Assembly: GCF_047276495.1 (NCBI RefSeq)
Contig: NZ_CP178543.1
Location: 7,440,001-7,504,000 of the forward strand
DNA from: Capilliphycus salinus
Lineage (GTDB): Bacteria; Cyanobacteriota; Cyanobacteriia; Cyanobacteriales; Microcoleaceae
Direction of reading: 5' to 3'
DNA length: 64,000 bases
In this document: positions 37,424 through 45,934 of the stretch, one piece after another
Position numbering within the stretch: position 1 is the stretch's first letter
How the letters are laid out: every line of letters starts with the position of its first letter
Notes under the pieces: generated by a model
Seen by the model: only the letters and a program-made list of their open reading frames with translations
Database searches by the model: none
Told to the model about the DNA's origin: nothing
Program-made: the position numbers and the translations under genes

Positions 37424-38029
37424 TTAACTCCAGACAATTTGTAAATCAAGAATAAATCCGGGTAGCACTTCTTCTCCCGATAAAGTCCGGGGAGAATTTA
37501 ACGTTTCTACTGATTTTCCTAAGCGATAAATTTCAACGTAACGATTTTTTCGTTCAATTAACCAACCTAGCCTTACTTGATTTTCCATGTATTCTTGCAT
37601 TTTGGCTTGGGTTGCGGTTAAACTGTCGGAGGGAGACATTAATTCTAAGACAAAATCCGGTGCAATCGGCGGAAATTTCTCTTTTTCTTCCGGCGTGAGT
37701 TCATCCCATCTTGATTGTTTTATCCAAGCGATATCGGGAGAACGATTCGCACCATTGGGGAGTTTAAAACCTGTTGAAGAATCAAACAGTTTACCGAGTT
37801 GATTTTGACGATTCCAAAAGACAAAATCTCCGGCAATTTCAATGTTTTTGTTTCCGGTTTCTCCCCCCGTCGGTGACATCACAATCAATTCACCGGTGGC
37901 ATTCCGTTCAAATTTAATATCCGGGTTTTTCCGACAAAGTTGATAAAATTGTTCGTCGGTCATTTCAAAAACGGAACTAAAATCAATTGTATAAGCAGTC
38001 ATCGTCAGAATATCGCTAGGTTGAATCAT
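37424..38029 (-). CDS. Uma2 family (DUF820) protein, copy 2
   Basis: 201 residues; close paralogue of copy 1 (shared FERNATGELIVMSPTGGETGN, RSPDIAWIKQSRW, PDFVLELMSPSDSLTATQAKM and a final PGFILDLQI). Catalytic-set residues of the family are retained. ATG 38029 is used; ATG 38002 (MTAYTIDFSSVFEM) is also plausible. Monocistronic, upstream of nothing on the same strand within 400 bp. Confidence 0.88.
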   Translation of the reverse strand: MIQPSDILTMTAYTIDFSSVFEMTDEQFYQLCRKNPDIKFERNATGELIVMSPTGGETGNKNIEIAGDFVFWNRQNQLGKLFDSSTGFKLPNGANRSPDIAWIKQSRWDELTPEEKEKFPPIAPDFVLELMSPSDSLTATQAKMQEYMENQVRLGWLIERKNRYVEIYRLGKSVETLNSPRTLSGEEVLPGFILDLQIVWS

Positions 38030-38266
38030 TACTTATCCCGAAAACCCCCTCGGACAAACTCATGCTTGATTTGATTGTCGAGTTATTATTATTAATTTTA
38101 AATCGGTCGGGGTTCAGTCCCCAGTGCTTCTTCTACAAGCCCGACCCTCAAATATTTAGTTTTGTAACAATTATTAAAAAAACGTGCGATCGCCTGTATG
38201 ATTAACAGTTGGTTCTTAGCATAACTCAATCTTTCATTCATCTACTGGCTTTTTTCGGGAGGAACA

Positions 38267-38398
38267 ATGGACTTTATCACCAACTTTTTCGGCAACATCA
38301 ACTTTGAACTGATCGCCCAGCTTACGATGTTAGCGCTGATTGTGATTGCTGGCCCCGTGGTCATCTTTTTGTTGGCTTTTCGGGGTGGCGACCTGTAA
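38267..38398 (+). CDS. psb30: Photosystem II reaction-centre protein Psb30 (Ycf12)
   Basis: 43-residue single-span thylakoid protein at the periphery of PSII near PsbE/PsbJ. The frame runs MDFITNFFGNINFELIAQ... through one hydrophobic helix (LTMLALIVIAGPVVIFLLA) to the polar C-terminus FRGGDL. This strongly resembles known Psb30 sequences, which share INFE-IAQLTM-A--AGP--IFLLA-R-G-L. GGGAGGA five bases before the ATG is a strong RBS, and a terminator follows. Small size puts it below usual gene-calling limits. Confidence 0.93.
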   Translation: MDFITNFFGNINFELIAQLTMLALIVIAGPVVIFLLAFRGGDL

Positions 38399-38407
38399 AA
38401 GTTTATT

Positions 38408-38454
38408 CTGGGGGCTAGGGGAACGATTCAAATTCGTTCTCACTTATCCCCCAG
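38408..38454 (+). terminator. Terminator of psb30
   Basis: CTGGGGG pairs with CCCCCAG and an inner GAACGA pairs with TCGTTC; TTTTTT follows at about 38463. It closes the psb30 transcript 10 bp after its stop. Confidence 0.7.
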
Positions 38455-38480
38455 TTTGGCGATTTTTTCAGGAATTTCTG

Positions 38481-38894
38481 TTAGTCTTGAACGTACTCTT
38501 GCCCGGTTGTGAGTGCGATTTCTGCCCGAACAAATTCTCGTCCTAAATAAAGCGCGTGATCGAAACAGCTTAACGGACAAGGTTCGGTTTCTTCTGTAAT
38601 TTTTATCCCCAATTCTTTCGCCGTTCTTCCCTTAAAAATTGCGGTCGGTCTGCGCTTCAAACCGCCCGTACAGGGGAAAGGTTCGCCCGTTTCCGGGTCT
38701 ACGGCGAGTCCTTGATCGTTGATGTTGTTGCTATAGTGTTCGGCGCAAATTAAACCCGCTTCCCGATCCACATAAATGATAAAGTAACCCGCAGGATCGA
38801 GATGAATAAAGCGCTGGGAAAGCCGATCATCAATCGCTTTGATTTCTTCAGGCGTCGGAATTTTTGAACTAGATTGAATAGACACAGTTGCCAA
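38481..38894 (-). CDS. DUF4346-type cyanobacterial protein
   Basis: 137 residues, start TTG at 38894 (no better in-frame start). Conserved-looking core: RFIHLDPAGYFIIYVDREAG, CAEHYSNNINDQGLAVDPETG, CTGGLKRRPTAIFKGRTAKEL and CPLSCFDHALYLGREFVRAE. Four Cys (in ICAEH, PCTGG, PCPLSC) could bind a metal or cluster. The family is widespread in cyanobacteria with no established function. Convergent with psb30. Confidence 0.75.
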   Translation of the reverse strand: MATVSIQSSSKIPTPEEIKAIDDRLSQRFIHLDPAGYFIIYVDREAGLICAEHYSNNINDQGLAVDPETGEPFPCTGGLKRRPTAIFKGRTAKELGIKITEETEPCPLSCFDHALYLGREFVRAEIALTTGQEYVQD

Positions 38895-38925
38895 ACATTA
38901 CAGATCTCAATCTTTAATTATACCT

Positions 38926-39159
38926 CTAGCAAGAAGCAGATGGTAACATTGTGCAGGTTTCTTTCAACTTCTGGGGTATGGAGTTGATCGCACTCTGACT
39001 TTCTTTGACTAAAGCCGTCTCATCAATATTTTTACCCTTGAAACTGGGTGAAACTTGAAGTGAAATCAAATAAAATTGTAATATCCAAAGCGCACTAACT
39101 ATAACCGTCGTTAGGGTCATTTGAGCGACACGACGCCAAAAATTATTAATCTGATACAT
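38926..39159 (-). CDS. Small single-span membrane protein of unknown function
   Basis: 77 residues from ATG 39159 (MYQINNFWRRVAQMTL...). A basic N-terminus precedes one hydrophobic segment (TTVIVSALWILQFYLISL), then a polar tail with two Cys at the end (ETCTMLPSASC). The frame is also open to 39210. Not recognised; could be a periplasmic anchor. It lies 31 bp upstream of the DUF4346 gene on the same strand. Confidence 0.5.
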   Translation of the reverse strand: MYQINNFWRRVAQMTLTTVIVSALWILQFYLISLQVSPSFKGKNIDETALVKESQSAINSIPQKLKETCTMLPSASC

Positions 39160-39431
39160 TGCTAAAATCCCCTGATGCTTAAAAATGTTTGAACTTAAGT
39201 CTTCCACCAACGTAACGAACGATAAACTTATTTCCCCTCCATCTATAGGGAGATTCTCAACTTATACCTATAGCAAGTTCGCAACTCAATAGAGTCGGCG
39301 TTTTATCGAAGCAATCAAGACAATATCGGGCGGTCGCTAACAATAATTATACAATTTAATTGCATCTCCAGATATAATCAAATTTGAGATCAAAATAAAC
39401 TTGCTGTTCTAATTTTTAATGTTAAGCGTTT

Positions 39432-40391
39432 ATGACCCGATATCTAATTAATCGTCTTTTGAGTGCCATTCCGACTTTAATCGCAATTAGTATTGTTGTG
39501 TTTGCAATTTTAGCGCTCGCACCCGGAGATCCGATGGGAGAATTTGCAACCAATCCCTCAATTACAGCAGAAGTGCGAGAAAATATTCGCCGTTCTTTGG
39601 GTTTAGATCAGCCGATTCCGATTCGTTATTTAAAATGGGCTTGGGCGTTTATTCGAGGCGATATGGGTTATTCTTTTACCAGTCGCAGCCCTGTGAGCGA
39701 ATTAATTTTACAACGTTTGACAACGACATTATGGGTGGCGGGATCTGCCTATTTTCTAGCGGTTTTAATTGCGTTTCCTCTGGGGATAATCTCGGCAATC
39801 AAACGTTATTCTATTTTCGATCAAATTGCGACTACTTTCGCTTTTCTGGGCTTTTCATTGCCGCCTTTTTTCACGGGGTTACTGTTTATCATTATTTTCA
39901 GCGTTCAGTTAAATTGGTTTCCCTTCATTTACAATAGTACCTTAGAAGTGACAAATTGGCAAACGTTTATCGAACAAATCAAACAGTCGATTATGCCGAT
40001 TTCTGTGTTGGCTTTATATCAATCTGCGGTGTTGATGCGGTTTATTCGATCTTCGATGTTAGAACAGTTAAATCAAGATTATGTTCGCACCGCTTACGCG
40101 AAAGGATTGCCCAATTTTACGGTCATTCAAGGTCATGTTTTGCGAAATGCTTTAATTCCGGTTGTCACGTTAATTGCGTTGGATATTCCCAGTTTGTTTA
40201 CCGGAGCGTTAATCACCGAACAAATCTTTAGAATACCGGGAATTGGAGCGTTACTCGTTGAATCGATTTATCGCAGCGATACGCCGGTTGTGATGGCGAT
40301 TACGTTTATTTATGCGATTTTGGTGGTAATCTTTAATTTAATTGCTGATATTTTGTATGGAATTTTAGATCCCAGGATTCAATACAAATAA
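39432..40391 (+). CDS. Peptide/nickel-type ABC permease, DppB family
   Basis: 319-residue inner-membrane permease. Features: N-terminal MTRYLINRLLSAIPTLIAIS typical of DppB-like subunits, SLGLDQPIPIRYLKW, six hydrophobic segments, and the EAA loop region VRTAYAKGLPNFTVIQGHVLRNALIPVVT followed by ALITEQIFRIPGIGALLV. It partners the DppC-type permease at 41289, but a repeat and a Uma2 gene on the other strand now lie between. No solute-binding protein or ATPase is in the window, so the substrate cannot be named. Confidence 0.93.
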   Translation: MTRYLINRLLSAIPTLIAISIVVFAILALAPGDPMGEFATNPSITAEVRENIRRSLGLDQPIPIRYLKWAWAFIRGDMGYSFTSRSPVSELILQRLTTTLWVAGSAYFLAVLIAFPLGIISAIKRYSIFDQIATTFAFLGFSLPPFFTGLLFIIIFSVQLNWFPFIYNSTLEVTNWQTFIEQIKQSIMPISVLALYQSAVLMRFIRSSMLEQLNQDYVRTAYAKGLPNFTVIQGHVLRNALIPVVTLIALDIPSLFTGALITEQIFRIPGIGALLVESIYRSDTPVVMAITFIYAILVVIFNLIADILYGILDPRIQYK

Positions 40392-40418
40392 TATAAACTG
40401 AAAAAAGAATGCAAAAGA

Positions 40419-40481
40419 GGGGGCGGGTTTATTTAAGTTATTGCTGAGAAAGCATAGATTTTTGACAGAACCCGCCCCTAC
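40419..40481. repeat. Single GC-rich palindromic unit
   Basis: GGGGGCGGGTTT (40419-40430) and AACCCGCCCCTAC (40469-40481) flank an AT-rich middle with TTATTGCTGAGAAAGCATAG, close to the unit at 8819-8881. Confidence 0.8.
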
Positions 40482-40514
40482 AATATTCCTGAAATTATTT
40501 AGGAATTTTGTAAA

Positions 40515-41234
40515 TTAACTGTTTTGTTCGGGATCGATTCCTGCGTTTCGTAATAACTCCTCTAACCTTGTTGCTCGTAAACGTTCCTGTTCTAATTGTT
40601 GTTCGGCTTGTTCTGCTCGCAAACGTTCCTGTTCTAATTGTTGTTCGGCTTCTTGTAACTGGTTTTGAATTTCCAGATAAGTTGAAAACCGTTTTCCATC
40701 GGGATGATACAATTTGAGTTCATTCTCGGATAATTCAAACCGAATTTGTAATCGAGGACTCACCCAATTGTTGATATCATCAATAACATCCAAACGTTCA
40801 TCCGTTCGCAGCCAACCACTCAGATCATTTTTGAGAGGATCATACAAATAATATTCTTCCACCCCATAGCGATCGTAAAAAACCTGCTTTTTATTCATCT
40901 CCGTTAATGTGTTACCGGGAGAGAGAATTTCAAAAACAACTTGGGGTGTAATATTTCCTTCATTCCACTGTTGATAGGAACCCCTATCGCCTTTCTCCAC
41001 TCCAAACACAACCATAATATCGGGATCTTGACGAATTTTATTATTGCCTTGAACCGGATACCAAAGCAAATCCCCCGCAACAAATACAGCCGGATCGTGA
41101 GTAAATAACCACTCTAAGTTATAGTAAAGAGTGAGAATCCAGCGAAACTGAATGGTATTGTCTGACATCGGTTGACTATCTCGTTCGGGATAATTAACCT
41201 CGGAAGAAGTCTGAGATTCGAGTTGAGAAACCAT
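40515..41234 (-). CDS. Uma2 family (DUF820) protein with coiled-coil tail, copy 3
   Basis: 239 residues. The Uma2 core includes PDIMVVFGVEKGDRGSYQQW, VVFEILSPGNTLTEMNKKQVFYDRYGVEEYYLYDP and a WVSPRLQIRFEL strand. Residues about 175-232 form a Gln/Glu/Leu/Arg coiled coil in which LEQERLRAEQAEQQ repeats, then a short acidic tail. This is a common variant in cyanobacteria. It lies on the opposite strand between dppB- and dppC-type genes, apparently inserted with the adjacent repeat. Confidence 0.87.
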   Translation of the reverse strand: MVSQLESQTSSEVNYPERDSQPMSDNTIQFRWILTLYYNLEWLFTHDPAVFVAGDLLWYPVQGNNKIRQDPDIMVVFGVEKGDRGSYQQWNEGNITPQVVFEILSPGNTLTEMNKKQVFYDRYGVEEYYLYDPLKNDLSGWLRTDERLDVIDDINNWVSPRLQIRFELSENELKLYHPDGKRFSTYLEIQNQLQEAEQQLEQERLRAEQAEQQLEQERLRATRLEELLRNAGIDPEQNS

Positions 41235-41288
41235 GAGATTCTCCTCGCTAGTGTTCTTCTTTCTATCTTAAAACAAATTCGTTAAATT

Positions 41289-42209
41289 ATGACCTCTATT
41301 AATCAATCTGAATCCAACAACTTACTTACCAAACCCCGAACGCTTTGGGGCGACGCTTGGCGGCGATTTAAACGGGATAAAATGGCGGTTTTCGGGGTAA
41401 TTGTTTTGCTATTAATTGTCGCTGCTGTTGTGTTTTTGCCGTTAATTTATACAACACCGATTGATAAAATAGACTTTGGAAACTCCGCTTCTCCTCCCAG
41501 TTGGGAACACCCTTTTGGAACCAACGATCTCGGACAAGATCAACTCGCTCGAATGTTAGTAGGCGGACGAATTTCTTTAACCGTTGGGGTAGCGGCGATG
41601 ATGGTTGCTATTTTTGTCGGCACATTAATCGGAGCAATTTCGGGATTTTATGGGGGAATTATTGACAGTTTATTGATGCGAATGACCGATTTATTTATTT
41701 CTTTACCTCAGCTTCCTTTGTTGTTACTGGTTATCTACCTTTTTCGCGAACCCATGAAAGCAGTTGCGGGACCAGAAATCGGCGTTTTTATGTTAATTGT
41801 TCTCGTGGTTGGCGGATTAACTTGGATGTCGGTGGCGAGGTTGGTTCGGGCGAGTTTTCTAACAACAAAAGAAATGGATTTTGTGACCGCAGCGAAGGCC
41901 ATCGGCGCCAAACCCACCCGTTTAATTTGGGTTCATATTCTCCCAAATGTTCTCAGTCCAATTATTGTCGCCGCAACTTTAGCCGTCGGAAATGCGATTA
42001 TTACCGAATCAACACTCAGTTTTTTAGGGTTAGGATTTCCCCCCGATGTTCCCACTTGGGGACGAATGCTTTATGATGCTCAAAACTATATTGAAACGGC
42101 GCCTCACATGGCATTATTTCCCGGTTTAGCTATCTTTTTAACGGTTCTTTGTATTAACTACGTCGGAGATGGTTTAAGAGATGCACTCGACCCGCAATCT
42201 AAACGATAA
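41289..42209 (+). CDS. Peptide/nickel-type ABC permease, DppC family
   Basis: 306 residues. A short N-terminal polar part with WGDAWRRFKRDKMAVFGVIV typical of DppC/OppC subunits, then HPFGTNDLGQDQLARMLVGGRISLTVG and the EAA loop DFVTAAKAIGAKPTRLIWVHILPNVLSPIIV, ending STLSFLGLGFPPDVPTWGRML. Partner of the DppB-type permease at 39432. Binding protein and ATPases are elsewhere. Confidence 0.93.
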   Translation: MTSINQSESNNLLTKPRTLWGDAWRRFKRDKMAVFGVIVLLLIVAAVVFLPLIYTTPIDKIDFGNSASPPSWEHPFGTNDLGQDQLARMLVGGRISLTVGVAAMMVAIFVGTLIGAISGFYGGIIDSLLMRMTDLFISLPQLPLLLLVIYLFREPMKAVAGPEIGVFMLIVLVVGGLTWMSVARLVRASFLTTKEMDFVTAAKAIGAKPTRLIWVHILPNVLSPIIVAATLAVGNAIITESTLSFLGLGFPPDVPTWGRMLYDAQNYIETAPHMALFPGLAIFLTVLCINYVGDGLRDALDPQSKR

Positions 42210-42210
42210 A

Positions 42211-42343
42211 TTATATTATGTCCGACTAATCAATAATCCCAACCGTAGGGGCGGGTTCTACAATATCTTTGATTACTACTCAGAGAATTAGATAAACCCG
42301 CCCCACCCCATAACAGAATTAATCAACCGAACATAATATTAGT
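42211..42343. repeat. MITE-like element M1, copy 1
   Basis: About 130 bp with outer inverted repeats (left TATATTATGTCCGACTAATC, right complement of TAATATTATGTTCGGTTGAT) and an inner palindrome GTAGGGGCGGGTT (42245) ... AACCCGCCCC. It has no coding capacity. Located between the dppC-type and Uma2 genes. Confidence 0.75.
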
Positions 42344-42355
42344 CGATCAATTCAA

Positions 42356-42922
42356 CTAAATAAACAGTTCATTTACAAAACAGCTAAACCCCGGTAATAA
42401 CGGACTGGTCAATTCATCGCCACTTATAACCGTTGCAAATAATGTTAAAATTGCCTGTTCGCGGCGATAAATTTCGACTTGCTGAGTTTCCCAATTTATA
42501 ATCCAATATTCCTGCACTCCTCTAGTCGAATAAAGTTTAAGTTTGACTTGGCGATCGCGCTGTTGATTTTTCTCACCGGGAGATAAAACTTCTACAATTA
42601 ATTCGGGTGCTTCAATTAAATGTCCGGCTTCATCCAGAGAAACTTCTAATCGTTCGCGACTGATCCAAACCACATCAGGAATAACATTATTAGCCTCTGT
42701 AAAAATAATTCCGGGTGCAATTGTCGCCTCTCCCAAACCCGTTTGTTTAGACCAAGTTTTTAGCAAGCTACAAACGTTGACACAAACATTTTGATGTTTC
42801 CAATGCGGCGCTCTGGTCACAAATAACTCTCCTTCGATAATTTCATACCGACATCCGTTATCCGGTAATAACTCTAAATCTGCCGTTGTCCAGTAAACTT
42901 GATTCGCAGTTTTCTGAGTCAT
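42356..42922 (-). CDS. Uma2 family (DUF820) protein, copy 4
   Basis: 188 residues with YWTTADLELLPDNGCRYEIIEGELFVTR at the N-terminus, PDVVWISRERLE, PELIVEVLSPGEKNQQRDRQVKLKLYSTRGVQEYWIINWETQQVEIYRRE and a C-terminal SPLLPGFSCFVNELF. The Asp of PDVVW and the Glu of IVEVLSP match the putative catalytic set. It is more divergent from copies 1 and 2 than those are from each other. Confidence 0.88.
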   Translation of the reverse strand: MTQKTANQVYWTTADLELLPDNGCRYEIIEGELFVTRAPHWKHQNVCVNVCSLLKTWSKQTGLGEATIAPGIIFTEANNVIPDVVWISRERLEVSLDEAGHLIEAPELIVEVLSPGEKNQQRDRQVKLKLYSTRGVQEYWIINWETQQVEIYRREQAILTLFATVISGDELTSPLLPGFSCFVNELFI

Positions 42923-42980
42923 GGGTGAGGCTCCTTGCGGGGTTTAATCCTATTTTAGATAAAATTTAGAATGGATGCTT

Positions 42981-43046
42981 AAGAAACCCGGTTTCTTGTT
43001 GGAGATCAAAGCCGGAAATATTTAATTTACCTGGAGAAACCGGGTT
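42981..43046. repeat. CCCGGTTTCT-type inverted repeat
   Basis: AAGAAACCCGGTTTCTT (42981-42997) is itself palindromic and is followed by AGAAACCGGGTT (43035-43046). The same motif forms hairpins at 49213-49248, 59952-59989 and 63656-63687. Confidence 0.6.
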
Positions 43047-43164
43047 GATGTGTCAGTCTTGTTTCCGAAAAATCGTCCTCAATGTTACCCGGAAATTGTC
43101 AAAATCTACTCAAAAGGTTTAACATATATAAACTAAAATATTTATAGAACTCAAAACTCACGAT

Positions 43165-44652
43165 ATGGTACAAGCACCGACCCGCCAAACCACAAAAGAA
43201 TTAGCGACCCTCGCCATTGATTTAATTCGTCAAGCTGGATGCGAATATGGGGATGTTCGCTTCTGCACTTACCGCAAACAAAACCTATTTGCTCGCGATC
43301 GCTCTTTGAGTCGCATCGAAGATAATGTTAGTTCCGGTTTTGGAGTGCGAGTTCTTCTCAAAGGTGCTTGGGGGTTCGCCGCCAGCCATCGCAAAACACC
43401 AGAAGAAGTTACCCGAATTGTCAATTTAGCCGTTGATATTGCCAAAGGAAGCCGTCTTTCCCTGCAAAATCCCGTGCAGTTGGTTCCGGTAGAAGCCTAT
43501 CAAGATAGCTACGTTACCCCGATTAAAATAGACCCTTTTACCATTCCAATTGCGGAGAAAGCCGATTTTTTACTCAATGTAAATGAACGCTTACTCGCCT
43601 ACGAAGAACAAGGCATTAAAAAAGCGATGTCTTCCCTACAATTCACCCAAGAAGATAAGCTGTTTGCTTCTACCGTTGGCTCGGTAATTGAACAAACAAT
43701 TTACCGCAGTTATCCGAGTTTTAGCTGTACTGCAATTGCCAACGGAGATGCCCAAAGTCGGGGTTACGAACGTCCGCCTTTAAACATGGGTTACGAACAT
43801 ATCGATCTGAATGATTTAAACAATCAAATAGATCGGGTTGCTCAAGAAGCCATTGAAAAAGTACACGCTCCTAAAAGCCCTTACGGCATTCTTTCAACGC
43901 TGATTTTAAAGCCGTCAAACCTCTATTTAACCATTCACGAATCCGTCGGACACCCAACCGAATTAGACCGGGTTTATGGCTACGAATCTAATTTTGCCGG
44001 GACGAGTTTTGCCACAACCGATCAACTCAATAAACTGCAATATGCCGCCCCTTGGGTAAACTTTAAATGCGATCGCACTCAAGCGGGAGGACGCAGTACA
44101 ATGGGTTATGATGATGAAGGCGTTCCGGCTCAAGAATGGTATGTGGTAAAAGACGGAATTTTAGTGGATTATTTGACCGATCGCGAAACCGCTTATCGAC
44201 TCGGACGGGGAAGCAGCAATGGCTGTGCTTATGCCGATAGTTGGTCAAGTGTGCCGATGGTTCGCATTCCCAATTTAGGATTAGAACCCGGATCTGAAAA
44301 TGGCAGCCATACTGCTACTTTAGAGGAGATGATCGCTGATACCGAAGACGGGATTTTAATTGATGGAATTGGCAGTTTTTCTATCGACCAACAGCGGCGT
44401 AATTTCCAATTCGGAGGCGATGCGTTTTGGCAGGTGAAAAACGGTAAAGTTGTGGGAATGTTAAAAGACGTTACCTATCACGCCATGACCACAGAATTTT
44501 GGAATAAAGTTGATGCAGTCGGTCCTGAGTCAGAACGGGAACAATTGGGAACAAGTTACTGTGGAAAAGGCGAACCCATGCAACTCGCACAAATGACTCA
44601 CGCTTGCGTTCCGGTACGGGTGCGAGATATTCATATTGGTAGCGCTTCTTAA
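43165..44652 (+). CDS. tldD: TldD-type metalloprotease subunit
   Basis: 495-residue peptidase of the TldD/PmbA (modulator of DNA gyrase) family. The TldD-specific metal site HESVGH occurs in LTIHESVGHPTELDRV (about residues 261-276), with the later Cys/Gly-rich C-terminal segment GTSYCGKGEPMQLAQMTHACVPVRVRDI. In E. coli TldD works as a heterodimer with TldE; no tldE neighbour is seen. Role in processing of peptides or antitoxins is known only in other bacteria. Confidence 0.9.
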   Translation: MVQAPTRQTTKELATLAIDLIRQAGCEYGDVRFCTYRKQNLFARDRSLSRIEDNVSSGFGVRVLLKGAWGFAASHRKTPEEVTRIVNLAVDIAKGSRLSLQNPVQLVPVEAYQDSYVTPIKIDPFTIPIAEKADFLLNVNERLLAYEEQGIKKAMSSLQFTQEDKLFASTVGSVIEQTIYRSYPSFSCTAIANGDAQSRGYERPPLNMGYEHIDLNDLNNQIDRVAQEAIEKVHAPKSPYGILSTLILKPSNLYLTIHESVGHPTELDRVYGYESNFAGTSFATTDQLNKLQYAAPWVNFKCDRTQAGGRSTMGYDDEGVPAQEWYVVKDGILVDYLTDRETAYRLGRGSSNGCAYADSWSSVPMVRIPNLGLEPGSENGSHTATLEEMIADTEDGILIDGIGSFSIDQQRRNFQFGGDAFWQVKNGKVVGMLKDVTYHAMTTEFWNKVDAVGPESEREQLGTSYCGKGEPMQLAQMTHACVPVRVRDIHIGSAS

Positions 44653-44847
44653 TTCCAAAAAAAGGGAGGAGATAATATTAGTCTGCTTAAAAGAGCGATC
44701 GCTTTTTAAAGTTTAGAAACTGCGATCGCCCTTTTAAGATTTAGACGATTACTAGAGAATTGATTTTACCATCAATAAACCGTCTAAACTCCAGTAAAAA
44801 ATTACCCCAGGGGGCTAAAAATACCACACAAGAACATTGCCGTTCAA

Positions 44848-45105
44848 TTAATCCATATCATCAACTGGAGTCAGAAACCCGTTACTCGCCAATGAACTTA
44901 CAAATTGCTCGTAACTGCTGGTATCGACTGAGTACCCCGATATTTCTTGACAGGTGCGATTTTGCCACTCCATGTACTCCTGTATATTTTCGAGGTTTTT
45001 GTGACCCTTAGAGGTCTTCCAGAGGGCGTATGTGATATCCTCGGGAGTACCTGAAACAGTCATGGTGCCATCAAAAAGTAAGTAGGTATTGGTGTTCTCT
45101 GTCAT
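44848..45105 (-). CDS. Small acidic protein of unknown function
   Basis: 85 residues from ATG 45105, with GAGAG upstream; the longer frame to 45156 is less convincing. The sequence (TYLLFDGTMTVSGTPEDITYALW ... QEYMEWQNRTCQEISGYSVDTSSYEQFV) has no membrane segment. A single family cannot be assigned. It sits alone between tldD and a GST gene. Confidence 0.5.
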   Translation of the reverse strand: MTENTNTYLLFDGTMTVSGTPEDITYALWKTSKGHKNLENIQEYMEWQNRTCQEISGYSVDTSSYEQFVSSLASNGFLTPVDDMD

Positions 45106-45322
45106 CGTTTCTCTCAGTTGTTGTACTTCTAATTCAAACCCTAACAGAGTAAACATCCTCTCCCCGGTTTTTATTCAAATTTCCTTAGATTTCATCTAAT
45201 ATTCTACCGATCAATGATTGTGATGTATGGGCGCTTTGATGACAGTTTTCAGTTATCAGTTATACAGTTACCAGTGAAAACAGTAGAATAAGTTTAACCT
45301 CACCCACTGGAGAACATCAACC

Positions 45323-45925
45323 GTGCTGAAATTATACGAATATCCATCCTCGGGAAATTGTTATAAAATTCGTCTGTTGTTAACCCAGTTAGAAATTCCT
45401 TTTGAACGAATACCAGTTGATATTCTCAAACGGGAAAGTCGCACCGCAAAATTTTTAAGCAAAAATCCTAACGGACGAGTTCCGCTTTTAGAATTAGAAC
45501 CGGGAAAATATTTACCCGAGTCCAACGCGGTTTTGTATTATTTTAGCCAAGAAACGCCATTTTTTCCAACGGATAAATTTGAACAAGCCCAGGTGATGCA
45601 GTGGATGTTTTTTGAACAATACAGCCACGAACCCTATATTGCTACCTCCCGCTATTGGATTTCTATTTTAAGAAAACCCGAAGAATACAAACAGGCTTTG
45701 GAACAAAAACAACCCCTCGGTTATGCGGCGTTGGGCGTGATGGAACAACAGTTAAAAGAGCATCCTTTTTTTGTTGGAAATAACTACACAATTGCCGATA
45801 TTTGTTTGTTTGCTTACACTCACGTTGCCGATGAAGGCGGATTTGATTTAACGGGTTTTCCCGCTATTTTAGACTGGATAAACCGGGTCAAACAACAGCC
45901 AAATTATATCCAGATAACCGCCTAA
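45323..45925 (+). CDS. Glutathione S-transferase-family protein
   Basis: 200 residues. N-terminal thioredoxin-like GSH-binding domain: LKLYEYPSSGNCYKIRLLL (catalytic Ser near residue 10), NPNGRVPLLEL with cis-Pro, and PESNAVLYYF with the Glu-Ser GSH contacts. C-terminal helical domain ends with YTIADICLFAYTHVADEGGFDL, the N-capping box. GTG 45323 has GGAG about ten bases upstream. Specific substrate unknown. Confidence 0.92.
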   Translation: MLKLYEYPSSGNCYKIRLLLTQLEIPFERIPVDILKRESRTAKFLSKNPNGRVPLLELEPGKYLPESNAVLYYFSQETPFFPTDKFEQAQVMQWMFFEQYSHEPYIATSRYWISILRKPEEYKQALEQKQPLGYAALGVMEQQLKEHPFFVGNNYTIADICLFAYTHVADEGGFDLTGFPAILDWINRVKQQPNYIQITA

Positions 45926-45934
45926 TTTTCTATT

